Assembly: GCF_025857195.1 (NCBI RefSeq)
Contig: NZ_CP109792.1
Location: forward strand, 38,876 to 102,875
Source of the DNA: Leisingera thetidis
GTDB taxonomy: Bacteria > Pseudomonadota > Alphaproteobacteria > Rhodobacterales > Rhodobacteraceae
DNA length: 64,000 nucleotides
Direction: 5' to 3'
Each line of letters starts with the position of its first letter. Positions within the stretch are counted from its first letter, which is position 1. Made by a program: the position numbers and the translations under genes. The notes under the pieces are model-generated. The model was given only the letters and a program-made list of their open reading frames with translations. It was not told the origin of the DNA and ran no database searches. Below, piece after piece: positions 23,908 through 32,863 of the stretch.

Positions 23908-26288
23908 GTCACTCTCCAGAAATCAGGACGTTCGCGATAATCGGCGCCGACAAGCGCTTCGCCCTTCTCCATTCCGCCAAGGATGGTCACGAGCGGGCCG
24001 AGCGCGCTGAGATCGGCATCGATCACGACGGAACCACGGTCGTCGCGTACAAGCGCGAGCCGCGAGGCCGAGCCGACGCCTAGAAGCACGTCGAGCTCTT
24101 TCTCGGTCAGGCCGAGCATCGCGTAGTCAGCGGCGGAAGCACGAATGTTGGGCAAGAGCACCTGCGTCGGCACCGCTTCCACGATGGTCTTGCCGGTGCG
24201 CGTGCGCTCGAGCTGGCTGGCATATTGCGTCATCATCACGACGACGGCGTTCTGCTTGCGGGCGGTCACCAGCCAGTTGCTGAGTCGCTCCGCGAAGTAG
24301 GCGTTGTCGAGGGCTTTCCATGCCTCGTCGATGACGATGATGGTGGGCTTACGGTCCTCAATCACCCGTTCGACCCGGCGGAAGAGGTAGGACAGGACCG
24401 CCATGCGTTCCCGCTCGCTCTCGGAATCGAGGATGCCGGTGAGGTCAAAGCCTGCGACGTCGCCATCGATGCTGAAACTGTCCTCGGCATTGGCCCCGAA
24501 GATCCAGCCGTAGCGGCCCTCGGCGGTCCATTCCTGCATCCGCTCGAAGAGATCGCCCTCGTCGTCGGTCGAGACCAGCAGCGAGGCAAAATCCGACCAG
24601 TTCCGCAGCCCCGCATGTCCTGCGCTCGCGTTCTGGCGCACGACCTCCTGCAGTCGGTTGGTCTGAACCGGGGTTAGCGGTCGATCGCGGCGCTCGAGGA
24701 GGCTTGCAAGCCAGTCGGCAAGCCAGGCCTGCCCGCGGGCGTCGATCTCGGTCTGGAGCGGATTGAGGCCCGTGGGGCGCCCCGCCCGCACGGTCGAATA
24801 GCTGCCGCCGAGCGCGCGGACGGCCATCTCCATGCCCGCGCGATAGTCGAATACGAAGACCCGCGCACCTGCCCGCCGTGCCATGGTCATCAGGAAAGCC
24901 GCCAGGACGGATTTGCCGGAGCCGGGACGGCCGAGGATCAGCGTGTGCCCACCTGTGGGCTCGCGATCTGGCGCGCCCTGTTCGTGGAAGTTGAAGCGAA
25001 AACCACTGCGCTCGGGTGTCGGAAAGAGCGTGATCGGCACGCCCCAGGGGGCTTCCCGCCCTGTCTTTCCGAGCGGGGTGCGGTGGAAGGTAGCGAGATC
25101 GGCGAAGTTGTGGTTCGTGATTGCGGCCTTGCGGCTGCGCGCCCCTGTGTTCCCGGGATGCTGCGCCATGAAATGCGCCCGCGCCCCGAAGGCTTCCGAA
25201 ATCAGGTTGATCCCGGAAGTGGCGGAGATGTTGCGGATTTCGGCCGCGATGTCGTCAAGCGCCGTCTGGGTGCGGGCATAGACGGCCACGGTCATGTGGT
25301 GCTCGCCGAAGATCAGGCGTTTGGATTCCAGATCGTCCTGCGCGAGTTCCAGTTCCTGGGCGAGACTGACGGCTCCGTCATTGGCGGCCTGCATTAGCCG
25401 CAGCTGCCGCTTGATCCGGCCCGCCATGATGTTGGCGTTGATCGGCACAAAAGAGTGCGTGACCACCATGTCGACGGGCAGATTCAACTCGTCGAGCATC
25501 AGGCTATCGGTCTTGGCCGGGTAGTTCTTCACCGCAAAGATCGCCCCGAGCTTGTCGCCGACGGCACCGTCCGAGAGTGCGATGGTCGTGCCGCGGAAGG
25601 TGACGCGCGTATTGGCTACGTCCTCGGCGACCACACCGAGGCCCGACCGGGGGAAGAGCGGGTGCTCCTCGCCCGTGTTGAGTGAACCGAGGAAGCCCAG
25701 AAGCTCGCCGGTGCTTGCGGCCAGCAGGCGGGGCTTCAGCTCATCGAAGGAGGACAGCAGAAACCCCACAACCTCGTCGAGCTTGCGCAAGCGGCGGGTG
25801 GTGTCGGCCGCATGTCGCGAGCGAGACGCCGCAAGTCCGAACGGCAAGCGGCTGCCGGTCTCAGGTCGCTTCAGCACCGTCAGGGTCAGCGTCTTGTCGC
25901 GCAAACCCGCGCGGCCGAGATGCGCGTGCCATCGTTCGTCGACGGCAGCCGCAAACCCTTCGCCCGGAACGGGCGGCAGGTTCACATCGACCGCTTTCGA
26001 CACCTTGTGCAGGTAGAAGGAGAACTCCGTCCCCACCTGCGCGACGATGCCAGCCAGCAACCCTCCGATCCGGTCGAGATGCCCGTCCTCGCTCGTGGTG
26101 CTGTTCACCCCTTCGAGGCGGATGCACTGCATCAGTTCGTTGCCGCGTGTCCGGATCGTTCGGTCGTTCACGAGGCTCACATAAGGCAGCATCATTGAGA
26201 GCCGCTTCTCGCCCTTGACCCATGCGGGTAGCGCGGTCAGCGGATCGATGGCGATCTCAACCTCATCGGCAATTCCATCACGGGGCAT
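23904..26288 (-). CDS. virB4: VirB4 ATPase
   Basis: A 794-residue ATPase that powers pilus biogenesis at the inner face of the membrane. The N-terminal CagE/VirB4 domain (LMQCIRLEGVNSTTSEDGHLDRI; LSVLKRPETGSRLPF-type segments) is followed by a Walker A LILGRPGSGKSVLAAFL (about residue 450) and Walker B PTIIVIDEAWKAL, then NAVVVMMTQYASQLERTRTGKTIVE. It overlaps virB3 by 11 bp and the lipoprotein gene by 4 bp. No truncation is seen. Confidence 0.96.
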   Translation of the reverse strand: MPRDGIADEVEIAIDPLTALPAWVKGEKRLSMMLPYVSLVNDRTIRTRGNELMQCIRLEGVNSTTSEDGHLDRIGGLLAGIVAQVGTEFSFYLHKVSKAVDVNLPPVPGEGFAAAVDERWHAHLGRAGLRDKTLTLTVLKRPETGSRLPFGLAASRSRHAADTTRRLRKLDEVVGFLLSSFDELKPRLLAASTGELLGFLGSLNTGEEHPLFPRSGLGVVAEDVANTRVTFRGTTIALSDGAVGDKLGAIFAVKNYPAKTDSLMLDELNLPVDMVVTHSFVPINANIMAGRIKRQLRLMQAANDGAVSLAQELELAQDDLESKRLIFGEHHMTVAVYARTQTALDDIAAEIRNISATSGINLISEAFGARAHFMAQHPGNTGARSRKAAITNHNFADLATFHRTPLGKTGREAPWGVPITLFPTPERSGFRFNFHEQGAPDREPTGGHTLILGRPGSGKSVLAAFLMTMARRAGARVFVFDYRAGMEMAVRALGGSYSTVRAGRPTGLNPLQTEIDARGQAWLADWLASLLERRDRPLTPVQTNRLQEVVRQNASAGHAGLRNWSDFASLLVSTDDEGDLFERMQEWTAEGRYGWIFGANAEDSFSIDGDVAGFDLTGILDSESERERMAVLSYLFRRVERVIEDRKPTIIVIDEAWKALDNAYFAERLSNWLVTARKQNAVVVMMTQYASQLERTRTGKTIVEAVPTQVLLPNIRASAADYAMLGLTEKELDVLLGVGSASRLALVRDDRGSVVIDADLSALGPLVTILGGMEKGEALVGADYRERPDFWRVT

Positions 26289-26556
26289 AGCTGTCGCCTC
26301 CGTGCAGCTTGCGGTTCGTCGTGGGCGGGGTTTCCTGCAGGGTGATCACCAGGACATCGAGGAAGTTCGGATCCCAGTCTGCGGCCTTCCAGAGCGCCGG
26401 CCAGGCCAGCCCCGCGAACACAGCCACCACCCAGCTCTGCACCCAGAGGAACAGAAGCGTCGAGCCGAAGAGCCAGACCATGGCGTACATGATCGGCAAG
26501 CCCATCAGCTTGGGTGGCCTGAGAAGACCGATGAACACGCGGGACTGGTCAGCCAT
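26278..26556 (-). CDS. virB3: VirB3-like membrane protein
   Basis: A 92-residue protein with the N-terminal pattern RVFIGLLRPPKLMGLPIMYA typical of VirB3/TrbD and two adjacent hydrophobic segments (about residues 18-58). VirB3 associates with VirB4 at the inner membrane. It lies between virB2 and virB4 as usual. Confidence 0.92.
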   Translation of the reverse strand: MADQSRVFIGLLRPPKLMGLPIMYAMVWLFGSTLLFLWVQSWVVAVFAGLAWPALWKAADWDPNFLDVLVITLQETPPTTNRKLHGGDSYAP

Positions 26557-26565
26557 GGATAGAGC

Positions 26566-26856
26566 TCAGGTGGTCCAGATGGCGGCGACGATGGTGGGTG
26601 CTGCGGCGATGCCGGCGATTGCAACCACGACCCAGAGCGCCTGACGAAAGTCGAGGATGCCAAAGAGCCAGGAAAGGAACACCCCGATCAGTGCGAGCGT
26701 GCCAATCACGATCCCCAAGGGACCGGTGATCGCATCGACAATTCCTTGAAGCAGGGTCTGTACCGGCGAGAGGTCGATGCTCTGTGCAAGCGCTGGACCC
26801 GCCAGCACGATAAGGGCCATCGCGCCGAGCGCGACGATCGAAGGTCTCGATGTCAT
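26566..26856 (-). CDS. virB2: VirB2-like pilin
   Basis: A 96-residue pilin precursor: an N-terminal signal sequence ending near LAQS, then two hydrophobic helices (ITGPLGIVIGTLALIGVFLSWLFGILDF; LWVVVAIAGIAAAPTIVAAIW), the standard TrbC/VirB2 layout. It overlaps the end of virB1 by ATGA. Confidence 0.93.
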   Translation of the reverse strand: MTSRPSIVALGAMALIVLAGPALAQSIDLSPVQTLLQGIVDAITGPLGIVIGTLALIGVFLSWLFGILDFRQALWVVVAIAGIAAAPTIVAAIWTT

Positions 26857-27536
26857 GAAAGATCTCCTCTGAGCCGCTCAAACACGGCAGTCACACGGGC
26901 CACATGCCCTTGGGTTTCTCGAAAAGGGGGGATGCCGCCGTGGCGTGTGACCGCCTCAGGGCCAGCGTTGTACGCCGCAAGGGCCAGAGAGCCCTCGCCG
27001 AACTGCTCGAGCATCATCAGCAAGTAGCGGGCTGATCCGTCGAGGTTCTGCGCAATGTCATGTGGGTCCACGCCGAGGTCGCGGGCGGTATCCGGCATAA
27101 GCTGGCCAAGGCCTATGGCACCGACAGGGCTACGTGCAGCCGGATTGTATGCGCTCTCGACTTCGATATTGGCCCGGTAAAGGAGCGCCCAATCAGTGAC
27201 TGAAAGCCCTGCGCGACGCAGCGCACCATGCCCGGAATACCGCAGAGCCGTGGTCTCGATCGCATGGAGGATTTCTGGGGTGGCGCGGGCGGCGGATCGA
27301 GCCGGGATCGCTGTCTCGCTCGTTGCGTCAGGAACGCGAGGTTCTGCGAAGAGAAAAAGGCGCCCGTTTGCCTCTTGAGAAGTGGAAATCAATTGGCCGT
27401 CTGGGCCAACCGAAAAGATGAAACCGTCGGCCAGGGCCGTTGGCGCGGAACAAACGCCTGTACCCAAAGCAACGACGAGCGCAGTCGCGCGGTCAGCTGC
27501 CTTTGACCGGAGGCGCGGCGTGGCGCTCGCGGCCAC
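26853..27536 (-). CDS. virB1: VirB1-like lytic transglycosylase
   Basis: The SLT domain is clear: LLYRANIEVESAYNPAARSPVGAIGLGQLMPDTARDLGV, with the catalytic Glu in IEVESAYN, and LALAAYNAGPEAV. It opens peptidoglycan for channel assembly. There is no good ATG. I propose a GTG at 27534-27536, which gives 227 residues with a signal peptide ending near PTALA and overlaps the end of the upstream gene. The longer frame to 27800 is a shadow of that upstream gene. This is the second transglycosylase in the operon. Confidence 0.85.
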   Translation of the reverse strand: MAASATPRLRSKAADRATALVVALGTGVCSAPTALADGFIFSVGPDGQLISTSQEANGRLFLFAEPRVPDATSETAIPARSAARATPEILHAIETTALRYSGHGALRRAGLSVTDWALLYRANIEVESAYNPAARSPVGAIGLGQLMPDTARDLGVDPHDIAQNLDGSARYLLMMLEQFGEGSLALAAYNAGPEAVTRHGGIPPFRETQGHVARVTAVFERLRGDLS

Positions 27537-27819
27537 CTTCTTCAAGTGGGATGCTAGCGGTCGTACAGCCCATGTCGGCCAGGAAACTGACAAGGCCAAC
27601 GATGGTTTTGAAGTCGCGGAGCTTGAGGACGCTTCGGCTGGTGACGAGCATCTTATCGTCACGCCCATCAGTGGCGACGGCGCGGATGACCCACGAGCCG
27701 TACCAGCTGTTATGGCGCTTCTCTGCTCTCTCCTTGCAGACCACCTCAATGAAGTAGCCCTCGGCGAGCAAGCCGCGCAGTCCGTCTTCTGTAACCACAT
27801 TCGGGGCTTCTTCTATCAT
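27493..27819 (-). CDS. 108-aa protein leading the virB operon
   Basis: A small soluble protein starting MIEEAPNVVTEDGLRGLLAEGYFIEVVCKERAEKRHNSW. It has no signal peptide or membrane segment and I do not recognise it. It is the first gene of the minus-strand virB operon and its end overlaps the proposed virB1 start. Its position suggests a regulatory or assembly role; nothing in the sequence shows which. Confidence 0.7.
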   Translation of the reverse strand: MIEEAPNVVTEDGLRGLLAEGYFIEVVCKERAEKRHNSWYGSWVIRAVATDGRDDKMLVTSRSVLKLRDFKTIVGLVSFLADMGCTTASIPLEEGGRERHAAPPVKGS

Positions 27820-27884
27820 GGCCTTCCCTTGGGTCCTTGTTCTGCCTGGGTGCAGTATCAGGCCCACGGGGTCGCAACACCGTG

Positions 27885-27915
27885 AGCGATACAAAACAAC
27901 ATTAATGATAGCAAG
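27885..27915 (-). promoter_or_regulatory. 31-bp shared regulatory element, virB copy
   Basis: Read on the minus strand, this 31-bp sequence, with core CATTAATGTTGTTT followed by GTATCGCT, is nearly identical (one mismatch in 31) to 38504-38534 upstream of the trbM-like gene. It lies about 65 bp upstream of the first virB-operon gene and also upstream of the divergent gene at 28014. It is probably a promoter or operator shared by transfer genes. Confidence 0.7.
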
Positions 27916-28013
27916 ACAATAATAACGTGTTGACGAAGTTCGCCTTGCTCCGATAACGGTGATAGCCGACAGAATGATAATCTTAAAGGCGGCAAAGGAG
28001 TTTTGCCCTGCGC

Positions 28014-28292
28014 TTGTTTATTGCGCGCAACGCACCGTTGCTGTTCGCGTTCCTGCTTGGAAGCATGCCGATAGCCGCGGCAGCAGATTGCGTACCTCCC
28101 GAACGACCGTTCTTGCCTCAGTCGCAAGAAGACATGCGTGCCTACGCCGATCTGATCAGAAGTGATTTCGAGACCTACATTGCCGATGTGCAGGACTACT
28201 TCCGTTGTCTCGACGCCGAGCGCGCTCGCGCCTTTGTTGAGGCGAGGGAGGTCAGTGATGACTACGCCAGGTTCCTGAATGCTCTCGAGTAA
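28014..28292 (+). CDS. small exported hypothetical protein
   Basis: A protein of about 92 residues with a signal peptide (APLLFAFLLGSMPIAAAA) and two cysteines in the mature part (DCVPPERP, YFRCLDAE), so probably periplasmic. The start codon is uncertain: the frame offers TTG at 28014 with GGAG about ten bases upstream. It is divergent from the virB operon and shares the regulatory gap with it, suggesting a transfer-related role. I do not recognise the family. Confidence 0.6.
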   Translation: MFIARNAPLLFAFLLGSMPIAAAADCVPPERPFLPQSQEDMRAYADLIRSDFETYIADVQDYFRCLDAERARAFVEAREVSDDYARFLNALE

Positions 28293-28329
28293 GCGACTAC
28301 GGGTTTGTGCCGCCAGTAGAAATCAACCG

Positions 28330-29637
28330 TTAGACCAACGCTCCGTCAGTCTCCAACGCAATGATGTTTTTCAAGCGGGCGATCATGTCGTCACCAACTG
28401 CGACATCCACGCTCGCCGTCTCGATGATCGTCTCCTGACCTGATATCCGAAACTGGGCCTGAAGACCTTCCGATCCTGAAAGATCTTGGTGATGCGGATA
28501 GAGCAGCGTCAGTCGCGGGGCTTTGTACAGGTGCGCATAGGCCATCATCTGATAGACGTCGCCTTGGGACACTCCTTGTTTTCGATCATCAATACGGGAG
28601 GAAATCCGCTTCCACTTCGTGTCGATCACATGGACAACCTGCCCCGCACGCCAGATCAGGATATCGGGTTTCGTCTGGAACACAGCGCGGTCATCATCGA
28701 GCGATGTCAGGCAGAATAGTCTCCCGCCTTGTAGAGAGACCCGATACTCCGTGCGTGCCAAAGCGCGTGTGATCAGTCGGCCGACATATTCCTCAAAAAG
28801 TGCGTTCATCTCAAAGAGGAGTGCAGTCCCCCGCCCCACCCCGGCACTCGTCGTTTGGTACCGATTACGCAGAAAAAGTTGCGCCATCCCGAACAATTCC
28901 TGCCACGCCCGGTTTGTCCGGTCGATGATGACCTCATTCCATTTCAGCGCAGGAACAGCGACTTCGGATATATCGGCGTAGACGAAAGCCAGTTCGCGCA
29001 AACGCTGTTGATTGGCGGGACTGCGCGACATTCTGGAGAGATGTGCGACCGTTGCTTTCATGATGCGGTTCAGAGCGATGTCTTCTGACAGCTCATCAAA
29101 TTTGCAAGCGAGCCGTGAGGGGTTCGCTGCGTGACGAGTAAATTGACGAGGCAGATTGAGCGTCCCGCGCAACGCTGCAAGGTCATCCTCTTGGACAATA
29201 TATCGCCGCGGCATGCCGCGACGAACGGCATCGGTCAGCTTGCTGCAGAAAATGCGGATGAGAATTTCCAGAAGCGTTTCGCGCTGCCAGTCAAGCTCTG
29301 TGATCTGGCCTGTCTCGATTTTTAGGTCCAGTGCGACTGCAAGCATGTGAACAAGACGCTTGCGAATGGCAGCATTCTTTCTTGCTTCGCCTCCTTGCCC
29401 TTCGACATCGATCTTGGGAAGAATTTCAAGGCTGCAGCCATCGGTTGCCAGGACCCCGACAACGCCACGCGCCCGCAGTTCATGGCGCCGATCCTCAAGC
29501 ACTCCGCCTCCACCCCTTCCTGCAAAGGTCGATGCTCTGGCGAGCGTCGCGAGACGCTCGGCAAAATGATCGGGAATGCAGCCGTCCCCTTCGCCGTGGG
29601 GCAACGTTTCCCATTCGCGCAGGGTGAAGGCCGGCAT
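28330..29637 (-). CDS. mcrC: McrC-like nuclease subunit
   Basis: A 435-residue McrC-family protein. The nuclease core of the PD-(D/E)XK type is seen as KPDILIWRAGQVVHVIDTKWKRI (about residues 340-362), followed by DVYQMMAYAHLY. The N-terminal region (GVVGVLATDGCSLEILPKIDV; DLAALRGTLNLPRQFTRH; KFDELSEDIALNRIMKA) is typical of McrC. McrC joins the McrB GTPase to cut modified or foreign DNA. The start at 29635-29637 overlaps the mcrB stop by ATGA; a longer frame to 29682 is less likely. Confidence 0.93.
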   Translation of the reverse strand: MPAFTLREWETLPHGEGDGCIPDHFAERLATLARASTFAGRGGGGVLEDRRHELRARGVVGVLATDGCSLEILPKIDVEGQGGEARKNAAIRKRLVHMLAVALDLKIETGQITELDWQRETLLEILIRIFCSKLTDAVRRGMPRRYIVQEDDLAALRGTLNLPRQFTRHAANPSRLACKFDELSEDIALNRIMKATVAHLSRMSRSPANQQRLRELAFVYADISEVAVPALKWNEVIIDRTNRAWQELFGMAQLFLRNRYQTTSAGVGRGTALLFEMNALFEEYVGRLITRALARTEYRVSLQGGRLFCLTSLDDDRAVFQTKPDILIWRAGQVVHVIDTKWKRISSRIDDRKQGVSQGDVYQMMAYAHLYKAPRLTLLYPHHQDLSGSEGLQAQFRISGQETIIETASVDVAVGDDMIARLKNIIALETDGALV

Positions 29638-32600
29638 CAGGCCGCAAACTCCGAGAAGTCGAATTTGTCTTTGACCGTCCACCGCAGTTTTTCGCTAGAA
29701 AAGTCGTCTTCAGTCATGCCTCCGGGTACCGCAATTTGTTTGGCATCGAGGAAGCGGGCGGGACCGTGAGTAGAGTCGCCAAGAACAGCTGCGACCTTGG
29801 ACCAGTCCTCATAGAAATACTCAGCCAGAAGCGGGATCACCTTGTCTCGCATGACGCTCTCAATATCCGCCCGCGTCTGGCAGCCTGTGAAGTACGCGTG
29901 CCCGATTTGATGCTCCCGGTCGAACAGATACTCGATTCGCTCGTTGATCGTAGACAGCAGTTTTTGCAGATCGACCCCATCAACGTTGTCCGACAAAACC
30001 GAAGGGTCGGGCATCAGTTCCTTGAAAGAAAACCGGCGGCGTAGTGCTGTGTCCAACAGCGCGATGGAGCGATCGGCCGTGTTCATCGTACCGATGACAT
30101 GGAGGTTCTGAGGCACGCCAAAGGACTTCTTGGAATAGGGAAGCGTGAGGCGGATCTCGTTGTCCGTCCCGAGCCGCTTGTCGGGCTCGAGAAGCGTGAT
30201 CAACTCGCCGAAGACCTTCGAGATGTTTGCCCGGTTGATCTCGTCGATTATGAGGACATGCGGTCTTGCCTCCCGATGGATCGGTTCGCCGCCGCTATTC
30301 ATGTAGCTTTCGATGGCAACAGTATCGAGGCGGGCCCGATCAAGGGCATAGATCGACTTCATGGTGAAATTGCTATCGTAGATCTCGGAGGCAGGAACCC
30401 CATCTCTGTCGACCCAGAGCCATCGCACGGACCGCCTGTGGCAGTATTTCCGGTTGTCCCGCTGCCGGTATTGGTACTCCCCCGTGATTTCGCCGATGGC
30501 CCGGAACAGTCGGTTGCCCTTGGTGACAACGATGATGTCTCCCACGTCCAACTGATTGCGGAAAACGTCCACCTGGCTCACTTGGCCCGACTGGAGAGTA
30601 ACCTCGCCTTCGCGCTCGCCATGGGTACGACAAGCCTCCAGTATCTCCTCGACATCGGAAAACCTGTCGTCGGAGAAGTCGATGTCCTCCCAGCCGAGGA
30701 GCGTGTGCCCCTCGGAGATGGCTTCCTCGAACAGGTAGTCCTCCGCGGCCACGTTGGCGCGCGCGATCGACATCTTGAAGACCTGCCGCCCGTCGAGGGA
30801 AACGACGTTCTCTCGCGGTACTGTCGGCACGCCCTTCTCCGCACGCTCCGAGATGCGCCTGAATATGCCGGGTGCGGGCTCCAGCCGGAACCCGGTACCC
30901 GCCGAGCTGTCCTCGGACTGATCCGTAGTCGGTCGCAGTCCCTCGATGAACTCCTCGTAGGACATAGACTGGTGGAAAGTCACGAATTCGATGCGCCCCT
31001 CGCTCACAAGGCTGCGGTACGTGCTCATGAGCTCTGCTCGGCCATCTTGTCCATTTAGTGCAGCAGTAGCCTCGTCACCCAAGCACAGCCGGACGGCCTC
31101 CCATGCCGTCTGATACGTCTTGCCCGTGCCCGGCGGGCCATAGAGGATCAAGTTTACGGCGGATGGCGAGGGCGCTTTTTTTGTGTCGGTCACGGTGTCC
31201 GCCTCCGGTTGGGAATTTAGCGTATAGGTGAAAACGGTCGAACTGCTTGGATTTGGTTCGGTGCTCGTGGGCGGTGGTACTTGCGCAAGTTTCTGGAATT
31301 TTTCACCACCAAGTGCCTGGCAGATGTTCGGGAACGCGTCTTTCAACCCGATTCCCGCAGAAAGGTCTCCTGCGCGGATGGAGACCTCCCTGGCCGACTT
31401 TTCCCGGGCAGGTTCGATGAAATAGTTCAGGGCGCAGAGCCTGATCCGGTCGGCACCTTCCATTAGGTGTTCGTACCGCTCAGGGCGCTCGGTGGGCTGA
31501 TCGTTTTGGTCGACGATGATGTAACCGGCGTTGTGAAGACGCGCAGCAGCATCCGCCTTCTGTCCCCAGCCACCGTTTAGTTCTGTCTTGCCCAGAATGA
31601 AGCCAATTAGCGGTTTGGTCGGATAAACGCGGTTTCCGCGCTCACGCGATGACCGGACCCAATAGTCGCGTGGCTCACCGAAGGCACCAAAGATATCGCT
31701 ATGAGCTCCGTTCGCACGGTAGCTGTCGTATGCGTCCATCGCGGCTTCAATCTGGGCTCGATCGAGTGCGTGGCCTTTTGCGCCTTCCTCCATCGCATAG
31801 TTATGGACGACCCAAAGCGCACTTTGAACGTCGATCATATCTCGAGGTGCGAGGCCGCGCTCTTCGAATGCGTGACGTACTGCCTTCATAAAGCGCATCT
31901 CATCCGCGTAGGTCTCGGCAAGCGTTGAATGCTTCGGGAATGGTGTTCCTACTGCTTCGCGCCATAGATCCTGCCTAACCGTATGCCGGATGTAGACTGC
32001 CTGATCTGGCCATAGATGAAAGAAAATGAACTCACCGATCTGCCTCGCCGCGTCTTCCGTGCCTTTCGGCACGGCCTCTTTCCAAATGCCTGCGAAGATG
32101 TCGAGCGCCGCCGCATGTTCTTCCGGTGATCTAAGTGCAGCACGTACAAGCGACGCAACGGCGGGATCGAGAAGCCCGTGATCAGCGTTGCTCTTTGGAC
32201 TTAGAGGTTCGCTCGTGCGCCAATCCAAAAGGTTGTTAGAGTCAGTCGCGGCGGTGAAAACGGCTTCTGTAATCGAGCTGTCATCGCCTGCGCTTTCCAG
32301 GGCCGGGCGCAGCTTGTTGATCGTTGCCAGTTTGTAGTTTCGTTCTGCTTCATCAAAATCTGGATCCGGGCGATCGAAGCGATCGAGGCTTGGAAAGAAG
32401 TGTTGCAGACGCTCTATCCAGCGCTTCACGGCAGTCGGGTCGAGCTGAAAGTCTCCCGCAAAGCCAAGAGCGGTCAGAGCTGCGCGCGCCCTATCGGGAT
32501 CGAGGTCACCAAGCTTCCAAGCGTCTATGTCTTGAAAACCTTTCGACTTGAGCCCGCTGTGGCGACCTTCACTGTCGCTTCCGGACGGCGGCTTCCTGCT

Positions 32601-32858
32601 GGGTTCCAGGCCGGCATCGCGCAGCGCAGGCACATGACTCTCGTGAAACCAGAGGTTTGGGCGATCGTTCGTATACTCGAGACAGAGCGGCCGACCCTGC
32701 GGATCGATCAGTGGGCCAAGATAGAGGCTTGCATCGTAATCCGGGTTTGGCCGCAGTTTCGAGTTCCGAATGACTTCAAACACTGCACGGCGATTAGCCG
32801 AGGGCTTTCGCTTTGTTTCAAGTTCGGAGATGCGGTTTGTGAAACTGCTCCAGTCCAT
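29637..32858 (-). CDS. mcrB: McrB-like AAA+ GTPase with long N-terminal extension
   Basis: A 1073-residue protein, about twice the size of E. coli McrB. The first 560 residues are an unrecognised helical and mixed region that should carry specificity. The motor follows: Walker A LILYGPPGTGKTYQTA (about residue 570), Walker B VLIIDEINRANISKVFGELITLLEPDKR, and the McrB signature GTMNTADRSIALLDTALRRRF (about residue 925). Between Walker A and B is an insertion of about 150 residues with GDIIVVTKGNRLFRAIGEITGEYQY, which reads like a PUA/EVE-type segment. The start at 32856-32858 (MDWSSF) is chosen because the longer frame lies inside the upstream gene. Confidence 0.9.
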   Translation of the reverse strand: MDWSSFTNRISELETKRKPSANRRAVFEVIRNSKLRPNPDYDASLYLGPLIDPQGRPLCLEYTNDRPNLWFHESHVPALRDAGLEPSRKPPSGSDSEGRHSGLKSKGFQDIDAWKLGDLDPDRARAALTALGFAGDFQLDPTAVKRWIERLQHFFPSLDRFDRPDPDFDEAERNYKLATINKLRPALESAGDDSSITEAVFTAATDSNNLLDWRTSEPLSPKSNADHGLLDPAVASLVRAALRSPEEHAAALDIFAGIWKEAVPKGTEDAARQIGEFIFFHLWPDQAVYIRHTVRQDLWREAVGTPFPKHSTLAETYADEMRFMKAVRHAFEERGLAPRDMIDVQSALWVVHNYAMEEGAKGHALDRAQIEAAMDAYDSYRANGAHSDIFGAFGEPRDYWVRSSRERGNRVYPTKPLIGFILGKTELNGGWGQKADAAARLHNAGYIIVDQNDQPTERPERYEHLMEGADRIRLCALNYFIEPAREKSAREVSIRAGDLSAGIGLKDAFPNICQALGGEKFQKLAQVPPPTSTEPNPSSSTVFTYTLNSQPEADTVTDTKKAPSPSAVNLILYGPPGTGKTYQTAWEAVRLCLGDEATAALNGQDGRAELMSTYRSLVSEGRIEFVTFHQSMSYEEFIEGLRPTTDQSEDSSAGTGFRLEPAPGIFRRISERAEKGVPTVPRENVVSLDGRQVFKMSIARANVAAEDYLFEEAISEGHTLLGWEDIDFSDDRFSDVEEILEACRTHGEREGEVTLQSGQVSQVDVFRNQLDVGDIIVVTKGNRLFRAIGEITGEYQYRQRDNRKYCHRRSVRWLWVDRDGVPASEIYDSNFTMKSIYALDRARLDTVAIESYMNSGGEPIHREARPHVLIIDEINRANISKVFGELITLLEPDKRLGTDNEIRLTLPYSKKSFGVPQNLHVIGTMNTADRSIALLDTALRRRFSFKELMPDPSVLSDNVDGVDLQKLLSTINERIEYLFDREHQIGHAYFTGCQTRADIESVMRDKVIPLLAEYFYEDWSKVAAVLGDSTHGPARFLDAKQIAVPGGMTEDDFSSEKLRWTVKDKFDFSEFAA

Positions 32859-32863
32859 TTTCC

